DNA of 64,000 nt from Pluralibacter sp. UBA7423 (GTDB lineage: Bacteria; Pseudomonadota; Gammaproteobacteria; Enterobacterales; Enterobacteriaceae): contig DKMD01000019.1 of NCBI GenBank assembly GCA_002470465.1, positions 124,001 through 188,000 on the forward strand. The letters are read 5' to 3'. Position numbers and translations under genes: made by a program. Below the pieces are notes generated by a model. The model saw only the letters and a list, made by a program, of their open reading frames with translations. It made no database searches and had not been told where the DNA came from. Positions 7,772 through 17,321 of this stretch are shown here, piece after piece. Position 1 is the first letter of the stretch. Each line of letters starts with the position of its first letter.

Positions 7772-8755
7772 ATGAAAATGACTGTAAGGCCATTTGTGGC
7801 CGCCCTTTGCCTGTCCACCGCCACCCTCATTTTTTCCCCTTTTCTTCTCGCACAAACCATCCGTGCCGCCGACGTTCACCCGGAAGGTTATCCGAACGTT
7901 GTCGCGGTGCAGCACATGGGGGAAAAGCTCAAACAGCAGACCAACGGCGAACTGGACATTAAAGTCTTCCCGGGCGGTGTGCTGGGCGATGAAAAGCAAA
8001 TGATCGAGCAGGCGCAGATGGGGGCAATTGATATGATCCGCGTGTCGATGGCTCCCGTGGCGGCGATCCTGCCGGACGTTGAAGCCTTTACTCTGCCCTA
8101 CGTTTTTCGCGATGAAGATCATATGCACAAGGTTATTGACGGAGATATCGGCAAACAGATTGGCGACAAGCTGACCAGCAACCCAAAATCGAAGCTGGTG
8201 TTCCTTGGCTGGATGGACTCCGGCACACGTAACCTCATTACCAAACAGCCGGTGGCGAAACCTGAAGATCTGAAAGGGATGAAAATTCGCGTGCAGGGGA
8301 GTCCGGTCGCCATTGATACCCTTAAAGACATGGGCGCAAACGCCGTGGCGATGGGCGTTAGCGAAGTATACAGCGGGATGCAGACCGGGGTGATTGACGG
8401 CGCAGAGAACAATCCGCCGACCTTCATCGCACACAACTACATGCCGGTTGCTAAAAACTACACTCTCAGCGGCCACTTCATCACCCCGGAAATGTTGCTC
8501 TATTCAAAAGTGAAGTGGGACAAGCTCAGCGCCGACCAGCAGCAAAAAATCCTTACCCTGGCCCGTGAGGCACAGATGGAGCAGCGTCAGCTGTGGAATG
8601 CCTACAACCAGCAGGCGCTGGAGAAAATGAAGGCCGGAGGCGTGCAGTTCCACGAAATTGACAAAGCATACTTCGTCCAGGCGACGGAGCCGGTACGTAA
8701 AGCCTATGGCGAAAAACATCAGGCTCTGATGAAAGCCATTGCCGACGTGCAGTAA
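7772..8755 (+). CDS. TRAP transporter substrate-binding protein, DctP family
   Basis: 327 residues with a Sec signal peptide (hydrophobic core at 8-27). The mature part is a periplasmic DctP-fold protein. Family blocks are present: GGVLGDEKQMIEQAQMGAID, the ligand-carboxylate-binding region MKIRVQGSP (the arginine is the salt-bridge residue in this family) and GVSEVYSGMQTGVIDGAEN. It binds an organic acid and delivers it to the DctQ/DctM partners downstream. The start has GGAGACGACCG ahead. The ligand cannot be read from sequence; KdgR- and CRP-like sites in the leader suggest a hexuronate or ketodeoxy-sugar acid rather than C4-dicarboxylates. Confidence 0.93.
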   Translation: MKMTVRPFVAALCLSTATLIFSPFLLAQTIRAADVHPEGYPNVVAVQHMGEKLKQQTNGELDIKVFPGGVLGDEKQMIEQAQMGAIDMIRVSMAPVAAILPDVEAFTLPYVFRDEDHMHKVIDGDIGKQIGDKLTSNPKSKLVFLGWMDSGTRNLITKQPVAKPEDLKGMKIRVQGSPVAIDTLKDMGANAVAMGVSEVYSGMQTGVIDGAENNPPTFIAHNYMPVAKNYTLSGHFITPEMLLYSKVKWDKLSADQQQKILTLAREAQMEQRQLWNAYNQQALEKMKAGGVQFHEIDKAYFVQATEPVRKAYGEKHQALMKAIADVQ

Positions 8756-8777
8756 CCGTTCCGGAGCAGGAGGCGCT

Positions 8778-9287
8778 ATGTCTGAGTCCTTTCCAAAATT
8801 GATGGACAAGCTGTATATGCTGGCGATGTGGGTAGCTGGTCTGTCGCTGCTGCTGATGACCATCGTTATCCCGATTGGGATTTTTTCCCGCTACGTGCTC
8901 AACCGGGGCGAGTCCTGGCCCGAGCCGGTGGCCATTCTGTGTATGGTGACCTTCACCTTTATCGGCGCTGCGGTGGGATACCGCGCGGGGTCGCACATTG
9001 CGGTCAACATGCTGACGGACCGTCTTCCCACAGGGCTGCAACGTACTGCTGCCCGGCTGGTCGATTTGATGATGCTCCTGATTACCGGGCTGATGCTCTG
9101 GTACAGCTACGGACTGTGCCTCGATCTTTGGGAGCAGCCGGTGGCCGAGTTTCCGCTGCTGACCTCCGGGGAGACGTATCTGCCGTTGCCAATCGGCTCG
9201 ACGGTGCTGATTTTATTCGTCATCGAACGTCTGCTGTTCGGCTCTCAGGAGAATCGTCCGGTGGTGCTAATCGGTAACCACGGTTAA
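8778..9287 (+). CDS. TRAP transporter small membrane subunit, DctQ family
   Basis: 169 residues from ATG 8778, preceded by GCAGGAGG. An in-frame ATG at 8739 overlaps the upstream gene and lacks a ribosome site. It has four transmembrane helices, the DctQ topology. It begins 22 bases after the binding-protein stop and ends 10 bases before the large permease gene. DctQ subunits pair with DctM and are required for Na+-coupled uptake. Confidence 0.92.
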   Translation: MSESFPKLMDKLYMLAMWVAGLSLLLMTIVIPIGIFSRYVLNRGESWPEPVAILCMVTFTFIGAAVGYRAGSHIAVNMLTDRLPTGLQRTAARLVDLMMLLITGLMLWYSYGLCLDLWEQPVAEFPLLTSGETYLPLPIGSTVLILFVIERLLFGSQENRPVVLIGNHG

Positions 9288-9297
9288 GGGGTGTTCA

Positions 9298-10581
9298 ATG
9301 GATGCATTTATTCTGCTTTTTACCCTCGCCATCCTGCTGGCAATTGGCATGCCGGTAGCTTTTGCCGTGGGGTTGAGCGCCGTAGCAGGCGCACTGTGGA
9401 TAGATTTGCCGCTGGAAGCGCTAATGATCCAGATAACCAGCGGGGTGAATAAATTTACCCTGCTGGCGATCCCGTTCTTTATTCTCGCCGGAGCAATTAT
9501 GGCGGAAGGCGGCATTGCCCGTCGTCTGGTCAATTTTGCCTATCTGTTCGTCGGCTTTATTCGCGGTGGGCTATCGCTGGTGAACATCGTGGCCTCTACG
9601 TTTTTCGGCGCAATTTCCGGCTCTTCCGTGGCGGACACGGCGTCGATCGGCAGCGTAATGATCCCGGAGATGGAAAAAAAGGGTTATCCACGTGAATACG
9701 CGGCGGCGGTGACCGCCAGCGGTTCGGTGCAGGCGATACTGATCCCGCCGAGCCATAACTCGGTCATATACTCCCTGGCGGCGGGCGGCACGGTATCTAT
9801 CGCCACACTGTTTATTGCGGGGGTGCTGCCAGGGCTGCTGCTGGGTCTGAGCCTGATGGTGATGTGTCTCGGCTTTGCCCGTAAGCGTGGCTACCCTAAA
9901 GGCGAAACGATCCCGTTCAAACAGGCTGTGAAGATTTTTGTCGATGCGCTGTGGGGGTTGATGACGGTGGTGATCATCCTGGGTGGCATTCTCTCAGGCA
10001 TTTTTACCGCAACAGAATCAGCGGCAGTAGCCTGCCTTTGGGCCTTCTTCGTCACCATGTTCATCTATCGTGACTACCAGTGGAGCGAGCTGCCAAAGCT
10101 AATGTACCGCACGGTGAAAACGGTTAGCATCGTAATGATCCTGATTGGCTTTGCAGCGGCGTTTGGCGCGGTGATGACCTACATGCAGCTGCCTATGCGC
10201 ATCACGGAATTTTTCACCTCGCTGTCCAGCAACAAATACGTCATTCTGATGTACCTGAATATCATGCTACTGCTGATTGGCACGCTGATGGATATGGCGC
10301 CAATCATCCTGATCCTGACGCCGGTGCTGCTGCCGGTAACCAACGCACTGGGGATCGATCCGGTCCATTTCGGGATGATCATGATGGTCAACCTGGGGAT
10401 CGGCCTGATTACCCCGCCGGTGGGTTCGGTACTGTTCGTTGCCAGCGCGGTGAGCAAGCAGAAGATAGAAACGGTGGTGAAAGCCATGCTGCCGTTCTAC
10501 GGAATATTGTTGATTGTACTGGCGATGGTGACCTACATTCCGGCCATTTCTCTCTGGCTACCGCATGCGTTAGGTATGTAG
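9298..10581 (+). CDS. TRAP transporter large permease subunit, DctM family
   Basis: 427 residues, about 11-12 hydrophobic segments, typical DctM length. Signature regions include FGAISGSSVADTASIGS, IPPSHNSVIYSLAAGG and the late loop GLITPPVGSVLFVAS; these two-fold related loops form the ion and substrate path in this elevator-type permease. It is last in a three-gene operon ending in a strong hairpin. Tripartite TRAP systems are driven by sodium gradient and a soluble binding protein. Confidence 0.95.
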   Translation: MDAFILLFTLAILLAIGMPVAFAVGLSAVAGALWIDLPLEALMIQITSGVNKFTLLAIPFFILAGAIMAEGGIARRLVNFAYLFVGFIRGGLSLVNIVASTFFGAISGSSVADTASIGSVMIPEMEKKGYPREYAAAVTASGSVQAILIPPSHNSVIYSLAAGGTVSIATLFIAGVLPGLLLGLSLMVMCLGFARKRGYPKGETIPFKQAVKIFVDALWGLMTVVIILGGILSGIFTATESAAVACLWAFFVTMFIYRDYQWSELPKLMYRTVKTVSIVMILIGFAAAFGAVMTYMQLPMRITEFFTSLSSNKYVILMYLNIMLLLIGTLMDMAPIILILTPVLLPVTNALGIDPVHFGMIMMVNLGIGLITPPVGSVLFVASAVSKQKIETVVKAMLPFYGILLIVLAMVTYIPAISLWLPHALGM

Positions 10582-10589
10582 CCGTTAAT

Positions 10590-10616
10590 TGCCCGGTAGC
10601 GCAGCGCTACCGGGCA
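10590..10616. terminator. Convergent hairpin between dctM and zntA
   Basis: GCCCGGTAGCGC followed by one base and its exact complement GCGCTACCGGGC. The sequence is REP-like. It separates the plus-strand TRAP operon from minus-strand zntA, whose stop is 6 bases away. No T-run is present. Confidence 0.7.
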
Positions 10617-10622
10617 TTAGCA

Positions 10623-12821
10623 TTATTTCTTATTCAACAGCCGCAAAGCATTCGCCGTCACCAGCACCGTCGCACCCGTATCTGCCAGCACCGCCAGCCA
10701 CAGGCCGGTAATGCCAAGCAGCGTGGTGATAAGGAAAATCCCCTTCAGGCCCAGCGCCATCGTAATATTCTGGCGAATATTGGCACGCGTGGCGCGGGCC
10801 AGGCTAATCATTTGCGCCAGCCCGGTCAGGCGGTTGCCCGTCAGCGCCGCATCAGCAGTTTCCAGCGCTACGTCGGTGCCGCTGCCCATCGCGATGCCAA
10901 TGGTCGAAGCTTTCATCGCAGGTGCATCGTTAATGCCGTCGCCCACCATTGCCAGCGGCGCTTTAGCATTCAGTGCGGTGACTGCGGTAACTTTGTCTTC
11001 AGGCAGCAAACCGGCGCGGTAGTCCAGCCCTAATTCACTTGCGATAGCGGCGGCGGCTCGTGGGTTATCACCCGTCAGGATCACGCCCTGTACGCCCAGC
11101 TGATGCAGGGCATCGACGGCTTCGCGGGCGTCTTCCCGCAGCGTGTCGCGCAGGGCGAGAATGCCCAGCAGCTCATCGTTGCGAACGACTAACACGACGG
11201 TTTGTCCGGCGCTTTCAAGTTGCTCAATGTGTTCAGCAAACCCTGCCGCCTCAAACTTCCCGGCGGCGCAAATCAGCACACGCTGCCCGTCCACCAGCGC
11301 TTCAATACCTGAACCAGCCAGTGCGCGCTGCGAGGTCGCCTGCGGCAGGAGAAGGTTACGGTTTTGCGCCTCCTTCACGATCGCCGTCGCCAGCGGGTGG
11401 CTTGAGCCCTGCTCCACCGCCGCGGCGAGCGCGAGCAAAGCGTTTTCCGTTTCACCATTCAGAGGCTGGATAGCGGTGACCCGCGGTTTACCGACGGTCA
11501 GCGTGCCGGTTTTATCGAACGCAACATGTTCAATGCTGCCGAGCTGCTCAAGCGCCGCGCCCCCTTTGATCAGCGCACCGCGACGGGCCGCAGCAGCCAG
11601 TCCCGACGTAATAGCCGCCGGAGTGGAAATCACCAGCGCACACGGGCAGCCAATCAGCAGCAGCGTCAGGCCTTTGTAGATCCAGGGCTGCCATTCCGCG
11701 CCCATCAGCAGCGGCGGCACAACGGCAACCAGCAGCGCCACCAGCATAATGGCGGGCGTGTAAATCCGGCTAAAGCGGTCGATAAAGCGTTCAATCGGCG
11801 CGCGGCGCTCTTCGGCATCTTCAATCAGGCGCAGAATACGGTCGATGGCGCTGTCGCCCGGTTCGGAGACCACCCGAAGCTGCACCAGACGGTCAACGCT
11901 GGTTGCGCCTGCTGGCACCGCTTCACCTTCGGCCCTTTCAACGGGCACGGATTCCCCGGTAAGCGCGCTTTCATCAAAGCTCGCGAAAGCTGAAATCAGC
12001 TGACAGTCAGCGGGCAGGCGGCCTCCGGCGGCAACTTCAATCACGTCGCCGGGACGCAAGTCTCGCTGAGCGACGGTTTCACGCTGACCATCACGCAGGC
12101 GAGTTGCGGTATCAGGTTTTAACGCCATCAGCGCACTCACGCCCTGGCGCGCGCGGCTCGCAGCCCAGCCTTCAAGGCGTTCGCCGATGATAAACAGCAG
12201 CAGCACCATCGCCGCTTCCGCCGTCGCGCCGATAATGAGCGCGCCGATGGCCGCCACGCTCATTAGCGTTTCAATAGCAAACCAGCTGCCGCTTTTGATG
12301 AGTCTGAGCGCCTGGCGGGCAATCGGGAACAGACCGACCAGCGTCGTGGCGATAAACGCGAAATTGCCAAGCGGGTGATTCACGTGCTCCAGCCCCCAGC
12401 TTGCGGCCATCAGGACAATCAGCAGGATCAACGGCAGGTTTTCACGCAGGCGGGACGGTTCTTCGGGCTCCGGCGCCTCTTCGCTGCGAAGCGCATAGCC
12501 TGCCCTGGTCACGGCAGCTTCCACCTGCGCAGAGATGTCGCTGTCTGCATCCACCAGCAGTTTTTCGGTTGTGAACAGCACCTGCACCTGTTGGACGCCG
12601 GCAATCTGACGCACGGCGTTTTCAACTTTTCGCGCGCAGGCGGCGCAGTCCATTCCGCTGACTTTCCAGCTAAAGCGGCTGGCGCTCAGTGATTCGGCAG
12701 GCTGTTCAGAGGATGCGCATGCGTCATCGCAACCGCAGGGTGTCGCCTCGTCGTTGGCGGACGTCAGCTGGAACGAGGTGAAGCGTGGGGCTTTTTTGCT
12801 GCCGGCGTCTGGAGTCGACAT
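10623..12821 (-). CDS. zntA: Zn(II)/Cd(II)/Pb(II)-exporting P1B-type ATPase ZntA
   Basis: 732 residues, identical length to E. coli ZntA. The N-terminus carries a cysteine-rich stretch (CGCDDAC) and a heavy-metal-associated domain with GMDCAAC. These are followed by eight membrane helices, the transport motif CPCALVIS in helix 6, the phosphorylation site DKTGTL and the hinge GDGINDAPA. It exports soft divalent metals from the cytoplasm. It is transcribed alone from a MerR-type promoter recognised by ZntR (listed separately). Confidence 0.98.
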   Translation of the reverse strand: MSTPDAGSKKAPRFTSFQLTSANDEATPCGCDDACASSEQPAESLSASRFSWKVSGMDCAACARKVENAVRQIAGVQQVQVLFTTEKLLVDADSDISAQVEAAVTRAGYALRSEEAPEPEEPSRLRENLPLILLIVLMAASWGLEHVNHPLGNFAFIATTLVGLFPIARQALRLIKSGSWFAIETLMSVAAIGALIIGATAEAAMVLLLFIIGERLEGWAASRARQGVSALMALKPDTATRLRDGQRETVAQRDLRPGDVIEVAAGGRLPADCQLISAFASFDESALTGESVPVERAEGEAVPAGATSVDRLVQLRVVSEPGDSAIDRILRLIEDAEERRAPIERFIDRFSRIYTPAIMLVALLVAVVPPLLMGAEWQPWIYKGLTLLLIGCPCALVISTPAAITSGLAAAARRGALIKGGAALEQLGSIEHVAFDKTGTLTVGKPRVTAIQPLNGETENALLALAAAVEQGSSHPLATAIVKEAQNRNLLLPQATSQRALAGSGIEALVDGQRVLICAAGKFEAAGFAEHIEQLESAGQTVVLVVRNDELLGILALRDTLREDAREAVDALHQLGVQGVILTGDNPRAAAAIASELGLDYRAGLLPEDKVTAVTALNAKAPLAMVGDGINDAPAMKASTIGIAMGSGTDVALETADAALTGNRLTGLAQMISLARATRANIRQNITMALGLKGIFLITTLLGITGLWLAVLADTGATVLVTANALRLLNKK

Positions 12822-12860
12822 GGCACTCTCCTGTTAATGATAATTTTCTCACTAACGCAG

Positions 12861-12892
12861 AGCATACACTTTGGAGTCGACTCCAGAGTCAA
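12861..12892 (-). promoter_or_regulatory. ZntR-controlled zntA promoter
   Basis: On the minus strand a -35 TTGACT (12887-12892) and a -10 TATGCT (12861-12866) are separated by 20 bases instead of 17. The spacer carries the dyad CTGGAGTCGACTCC. An over-long spacer with a central palindrome is the MerR-family signature; ZntR untwists it when Zn is bound. Nearly identical to the E. coli zntA promoter. Confidence 0.93.
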
Positions 12893-12901
12893 GACTCTTT
12901 T

Positions 12902-13528
12902 CTAAAGATACAGCGCGCGCACGATTAAAAAATGCCCGGCGAAGTAGCAGGCCGACGAGATGGCGTTATCGGCACGGAAGCGGCGGCGATAGTGGCTGAC
13001 CAGCCAGACGATATTGCCAAGCAGCAGCAGCGCGGCACCGAGGAAGCCGGACAGCGCGGTACTCACCGGGCGGAAGAACCACAGCTCACCGGCGAGCCAG
13101 ACCATGACCAGCGTCATCGCAATAAACGTGCACACCGGCAGGCGTAACTCTTCGAGGCGGGACCAGATGACGGCAATCAGCAGCGCGCCAATCACCAGCA
13201 GCACCAGCGGCAGCGGCCAGAAGAAAGACAGCGTCATCTGGCTGGCGAACCAAATCGTATACAGCAGGTGAGACAGGAAAAAGGCGCCAATCGCGTAGAG
13301 CAGGCGTTCACGCGACAGCAGCGTCAGCGCATCGCCAATCAGGGAGGCGCACAGCCCTGCCAGCACCAGATAGCTGATGGCGTTGAACATCGGTGCCTGC
13401 CAGGCAAGCAGCAGCAGCAGGATCAGCGTGACGGGCTTGAAAACCCAGCGTTGCCATGCCGGGCCGCGGTAGGACGCATCGACGTACAACCAACCGGACA
13501 GACAGACTGCAATGAACGACCAAAGCAT
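12902..13528 (-). CDS. yhhN: YhhN family (TMEM86-like) inner-membrane protein
   Basis: 208 residues from ATG 13528 (AAGGA seven bases upstream), the same length and start [11 protein letters not shown] as E. coli YhhN. A longer frame from 13603 lacks support. It has about eight transmembrane helices. The family includes eukaryotic TMEM86 lysoplasmalogenase; conserved polar residues such as GDALTLL are retained, but bacterial function is not settled. It is convergent with nothing and divergent from yhhM. Confidence 0.94.
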   Translation of the reverse strand: MLWSFIAVCLSGWLYVDASYRGPAWQRWVFKPVTLILLLLLAWQAPMFNAISYLVLAGLCASLIGDALTLLSRERLLYAIGAFFLSHLLYTIWFASQMTLSFFWPLPLVLLVIGALLIAVIWSRLEELRLPVCTFIAMTLVMVWLAGELWFFRPVSTALSGFLGAALLLLGNIVWLVSHYRRRFRADNAISSACYFAGHFLIVRALYL

Positions 13529-13650
13529 AGTAAATCCTTGTATTGTCTGATAAGCACTCTTTGCTTCAGTGTAGTGGCGCAGGTGGGCAGATGGCAATGC
13601 CACGGCGGGCAGGGTATCCTGTTTTGCGCCAATTCTGAGGGGACAGTCCA

Positions 13651-14004
13651 GTGAGTAAAATGCCGCTTTTCTTCGTGGTGGTGGCGATCATCGTCATTGC
13701 CGCCTCGTTTCGCTTCGTCCAGCAGCGCCGCGAAAGGATGGATAATGACGCCGCGCCGTTACAGCAAAAACAGATGGTGGTGAGCAATAAACGTGAATAC
13801 GTGCCCGGTTTCCGCCCTTCCCCTCAGCGCCAGACGGCACCAGCGGGCAGCGACGTACGCTTCGAAGTGAGCGTTAAGCCGCAGAATGGCGGCATGGAGG
13901 TGACTTATCGCGTGGATGAAAAACAGTATCATCAGTTGAGCGTGGGCGATAAAGGCACGCTGAGCTACAAGGGATCGCGGTTCGTCGAGTTTCGTGCCGA
14001 ATAA
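13651..14004 (+). CDS. yhhM: DUF2500 membrane-anchored protein YhhM
   Basis: 117 residues from GTG 13651. GAGGGGA lies at the right distance for the GTG, while the ATG at 13660 is 17 bases from it. One N-terminal helix (5-22) anchors a small beta-rich domain with [13 protein letters not shown]. coli YhhM has 119 residues. Function unknown. Confidence 0.92.
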   Translation: MSKMPLFFVVVAIIVIAASFRFVQQRRERMDNDAAPLQQKQMVVSNKREYVPGFRPSPQRQTAPAGSDVRFEVSVKPQNGGMEVTYRVDEKQYHQLSVGDKGTLSYKGSRFVEFRAE

Positions 14005-14007
14005 GAT

Positions 14008-14092
14008 TGCCGGGCGGCGCGTTCGTTTGCCCGGCCTACAGCTGCGTGACCCGAATTTGTAGGTCGGGTAAGCATCAGCGCTACCCGACAAT
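14008..14092. repeat. REP/BIME pair after yhhM
   Basis: Two opposed REP units: 14008-14040 (TGCCGGGCGGCGC ... TTTGCCCGGCCTACA) and 14058-14092 (TGTAGGTCGGGTAAGC ... GCTACCCGACA). Placed between convergent yhhM and yhhL, the usual site for such elements. Confidence 0.85.
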
Positions 14093-14112
14093 CAGCACTC
14101 CGATACCACAAT

Positions 14113-14385
14113 TTACTTCTTCTTCGGCGTGAGCTTCTTCTGCCAGGCTATCAGCTCAAACACCCCGAACAGGAAAACGCGGATCTGTTCGCTGCGCGTC
14201 ATCTGTGGCCCATCTTTCGGCAGCGTCGCCTTCAGCAGGGTCATTTGCAGACCGTGCATCAGGATCATGAAAATCAGCGCCACGTTAACGAAGATATTCA
14301 CCGGGTAGCGGAACGGGTGAATGACGTTCAGCACCAGAAAGGCCCAGACGCAGAGCATCAGCAGACGTCCAATATTAAGCAGCAT
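14113..14385 (-). CDS. yhhL: DUF1145 small membrane protein YhhL
   Basis: 90 residues from ATG 14385. AAGGAA lies six bases upstream, and E. coli YhhL (89 residues) starts at the same place (xxNIGRLLMLCVW). It overlaps the end of rsmD by 11 bases, indicating coupled translation. It has two hydrophobic helices followed by a basic tail (QKKLTPKKK). Function unknown. Confidence 0.92.
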   Translation of the reverse strand: MLLNIGRLLMLCVWAFLVLNVIHPFRYPVNIFVNVALIFMILMHGLQMTLLKATLPKDGPQMTRSEQIRVFLFGVFELIAWQKKLTPKKK

Positions 14386-14971
14386 CGTTATTTCCTTGTG
14401 CTTCACGGTGATAGAGGCGATAAGCAACCTGCCCGGCCACCTTTTCGCGGTGTAAATCCCAGTGCGCCGGCACCGGCGGCAGGCCGTTTTCCACTTCGCT
14501 TTCGACGTAGATTAGCGCATCGTCCGCCAGCCAACCGTTGTTTTCGAGCAGCGCGAGCGTCTCTTCCAGCAGGCCTTTGCGAAACGGCGGGTCAATAAAG
14601 ACCACATCATGCGGTGTGCCAGCCTGGGCGAGGAACGTCAGGCTATTGGTGTTCACCACCTGCGCGTTACGGGCGTTGAGCGTGGCGAGGTTTTTTTGCA
14701 GCTGTTGAGCGACGTGGCGCTCCATCTCCAGCAGCGTAGCGCTACCTGCATAACGCGACAGCGCCTCAAGCCCCAGCGCGCCGCTTCCGGCGAAACAGTC
14801 CAGGCATCTGGCATCCACCATGTGCGGCGCAAGCCAGTTAAACAACGTCTCGCGGACCCGATCGGTGGTCGGCCGCAGGCCCGGGCTGTCGGGCACCGGG
14901 AGCTTACGGCCCCGCCACTGCCCGCCTATAATGCGAATTTGACCGCTTCCGGCGTGGTTTGGTTTTTTCAT
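14375..14971 (-). CDS. rsmD: 16S rRNA m2G966 methyltransferase RsmD
   Basis: 198 residues, Rossmann-fold SAM methyltransferase. Motif I is LDCFAGSGALGLEA (58-71) and the catalytic motif is FIDPPF (DPPF 127-130). It methylates guanine N2 at position 966 of 16S rRNA in assembled 30S particles. The N-terminal IRIIGGQWRGRKLPV block is typical. Divergent from ftsY, co-transcribed with yhhL. Confidence 0.97.
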   Translation of the reverse strand: MKKPNHAGSGQIRIIGGQWRGRKLPVPDSPGLRPTTDRVRETLFNWLAPHMVDARCLDCFAGSGALGLEALSRYAGSATLLEMERHVAQQLQKNLATLNARNAQVVNTNSLTFLAQAGTPHDVVFIDPPFRKGLLEETLALLENNGWLADDALIYVESEVENGLPPVPAHWDLHREKVAGQVAYRLYHREAQGNNDAA

Positions 14972-15117
14972 TTCTTTGCTCTGCTCAATGCCGGATTACG
15001 CTTCCGGGCGGTGATGCGCGTTAAGTTAAGTGATAGACTATTTCATCATTTTTTTAGCTTCCATGTACATAGCGGCGACGCGGTGCCGGGAATCAACAGC
15101 GAAGAGTGTGGTCGCAG

Positions 15118-16653
15118 ATGGCAAAGAACAAAAAGAAGGGCTTTTTTTCCTGGCTTGGCTTCGGTCAGAAAGAGCAGGAACAGCCGCAGCAGGACGTTGA
15201 ACAGCAGTCAACCGACGTGGAGCAAACGGCCGTAGCGCCGGTTGTTGAAGAGGCCGTTGAGCACATTGCTGAGCCGGAAGCGGAAGCCACCGCACACAGT
15301 CACGAAGAGGTGAAAGCCTTTGCCGATGACGTGGTTGAGGTCACCGAAGAGGTGGTGGAAAGCGAAAAACCGCAGCCAGTAGAACCGGAACCCGCAACAG
15401 AGACCGTTTCTGAAGCCATCGCCGACGTTGCGCCTGAACCAGACGTTGTCGAAGAAATCCACATCGAAGCTGAGCCGGTTGCTGAAATCGAACATGAAAC
15501 GCTGCCACTGGCGGAAGAGATTGCAGAAGAAGAGCCTGCGGCAGTCATCGAAGAAGAAGCGGCTGTCGTCCACGTCGAAGCCGCCCAGGAAGACGTTGTT
15601 GAAGATATCGCTGAAGACGAACTGACCGACGAAGAGCTCGAAGCCCAGGCGCTGGCCGCCGTCGATGAGCCGGAAGAAATTGCTGAAGAGCCTGAGCAGG
15701 ATGCCGTCGTTCAGGAGCAGGAAAAGCCAACTAAAGAAGGTTTCTTCGCCCGCCTCAAGCGCAGCCTGCTGAAAACTAAAGAGAATCTGGGTTCCGGATT
15801 TATCAGTCTGTTCCGCGGCAAAAAAATTGACGATGATCTGTTTGAAGAGCTGGAAGAGCAACTGCTGATTGCCGACGTCGGTGTGGATACAACCCGCAAA
15901 ATTATCGCGAGTCTGACCGAAGGCGCGAGCCGCAAACAGCTTCGCGATGCGGAAGCGCTGTACGGCCTGCTGAAGGACGAAATGGGCGATATTCTCGCTA
16001 AAGTCGACGAACCGCTTAATATTGAAGGCAAAACCCCGTTCGTTATCCTGATGGTTGGCGTCAATGGCGTCGGCAAAACCACCACCATCGGCAAGCTGGC
16101 GCGCCAGTTTGAGCAGCAGGGCAAATCCGTGATGCTGGCGGCAGGTGATACCTTCCGCGCCGCAGCGGTTGAACAGCTTCAGGTGTGGGGCCAGCGTAAC
16201 GACATTCCGGTGATTGCCCAGCACACGGGCGCGGATTCCGCCTCGGTCATTTTCGATGCAATTCAGGCTGCGAAAGCGCGTAACGTCGACGTGTTGATTG
16301 CCGACACCGCAGGACGCTTGCAGAACAAATCGCACCTGATGGAAGAGCTGAAGAAAATTGTCCGCGTAATGAAAAAGCTCGACGAAGACGCCCCGCATGA
16401 AATTATGCTGACGATTGACGCCAGCACCGGACAGAACGCCATCAGCCAGGCGAAACTGTTCCATGAAGCCGTTGGGCTGACGGGCATTACATTGACTAAA
16501 CTGGACGGGACCGCCAAGGGTGGCGTGATCTTCTCGGTGGCCGATCAGTTCGGCATTCCGATCCGCTACATTGGCGTCGGCGAACGTATCGAAGATTTGC
16601 GTCCGTTTAAATCGGACGATTTTATTGAGGCACTTTTTGCCCGAGAGGATTAA
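15118..16653 (+). CDS. ftsY: Signal recognition particle receptor FtsY
   Basis: 511 residues from ATG 15118 (MAKNKKKGFFSW, as in E. coli; an in-frame ATG four codons upstream is less likely). The first ~195 residues are an acidic A domain with a membrane-targeting basic start. The N domain follows. The G domain begins near residue 310 with the P-loop GVNGVGKTTT and has DTAGR and TKLDG. GTPase that docks SRP-ribosome complexes at the SecYEG translocon. First gene of the ftsYEX operon. Confidence 0.98.
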   Translation: MAKNKKKGFFSWLGFGQKEQEQPQQDVEQQSTDVEQTAVAPVVEEAVEHIAEPEAEATAHSHEEVKAFADDVVEVTEEVVESEKPQPVEPEPATETVSEAIADVAPEPDVVEEIHIEAEPVAEIEHETLPLAEEIAEEEPAAVIEEEAAVVHVEAAQEDVVEDIAEDELTDEELEAQALAAVDEPEEIAEEPEQDAVVQEQEKPTKEGFFARLKRSLLKTKENLGSGFISLFRGKKIDDDLFEELEEQLLIADVGVDTTRKIIASLTEGASRKQLRDAEALYGLLKDEMGDILAKVDEPLNIEGKTPFVILMVGVNGVGKTTTIGKLARQFEQQGKSVMLAAGDTFRAAAVEQLQVWGQRNDIPVIAQHTGADSASVIFDAIQAAKARNVDVLIADTAGRLQNKSHLMEELKKIVRVMKKLDEDAPHEIMLTIDASTGQNAISQAKLFHEAVGLTGITLTKLDGTAKGGVIFSVADQFGIPIRYIGVGERIEDLRPFKSDDFIEALFARED

Positions 16654-16655
16654 CA

Positions 16656-17321
16656 ATGATTCGCTTTGAACAAGTCAGCAAAGCCTATCTCGGTGGGAGA
16701 CAAGCGCTGCAGGGGATTAACTTCCAGCTGCAGCCGGGCGAGATGGCCTTTCTGACCGGCCACTCCGGCGCGGGGAAAAGTACCCTGCTCAAGCTCATCT
16801 GCGGCATCGAACGCCCGAGCACCGGGAAAATCTGGTTCAGCGGGCACGAAATTAGCCGCCTGAAGAACCGCGAAGTGCCGTTCCTGCGTCGTCAGATCGG
16901 CATGATTTTCCAGGATCACCATCTTCTGATGGACAGAACCGTATTTGATAACGTGGCGATCCCGCTGATCATCGCAGGCGCCAGCTTCGATGACATTCGC
17001 CGTCGCGTGTCGGCGGCGCTGGATAAGGTCGGGCTGCTCGACAAAGCGAAAAACTTCCCGATTCAGCTCTCCGGCGGTGAACAGCAGCGCGTGGGCATTG
17101 CCCGTGCGGTGGTGAACAAACCGGCGGTGCTGCTGGCGGATGAACCGACCGGTAACCTCGACGAAGCGCTGTCGGAAGGTATTCTGCGCCTGTTCGAAGA
17201 GTTCAACCGCGTCGGCGTTACGGTGCTGATGGCTACCCACGACCTGGGTCTCATCTCCAGCCGTTCCTACCGGATGCTGACGCTGAGCGACGGTCACTTG
17301 CACGGAGGCTACGGTGGATAA
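16656..17321 (+). CDS. ftsE: Cell division ATP-binding protein FtsE
   Basis: 221 residues. Walker [10 protein letters not shown] (35-43), the ABC signature LSGGEQQR and Walker [11 protein letters not shown] are all intact. With FtsX it forms a divisome complex that activates periplasmic amidase regulators such as EnvC rather than acting as a classical transporter. It begins 2 bases after ftsY and overlaps ftsX by 8 bases. Confidence 0.98.
   Translation: MIRFEQVSKAYLGGRQALQGINFQLQPGEMAFLTGHSGAGKSTLLKLICGIERPSTGKIWFSGHEISRLKNREVPFLRRQIGMIFQDHHLLMDRTVFDNVAIPLIIAGASFDDIRRRVSAALDKVGLLDKAKNFPIQLSGGEQQRVGIARAVVNKPAVLLADEPTGNLDEALSEGILRLFEEFNRVGVTVLMATHDLGLISSRSYRMLTLSDGHLHGGYGG

Noticed and set aside
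15208..16656. Long minus-strand open frame opposite ftsY
   Set aside because: Antisense shadow of ftsY: Phe-rich composition mirrors the Glu/Lys codons of the acidic A domain, and there is no ribosome site.
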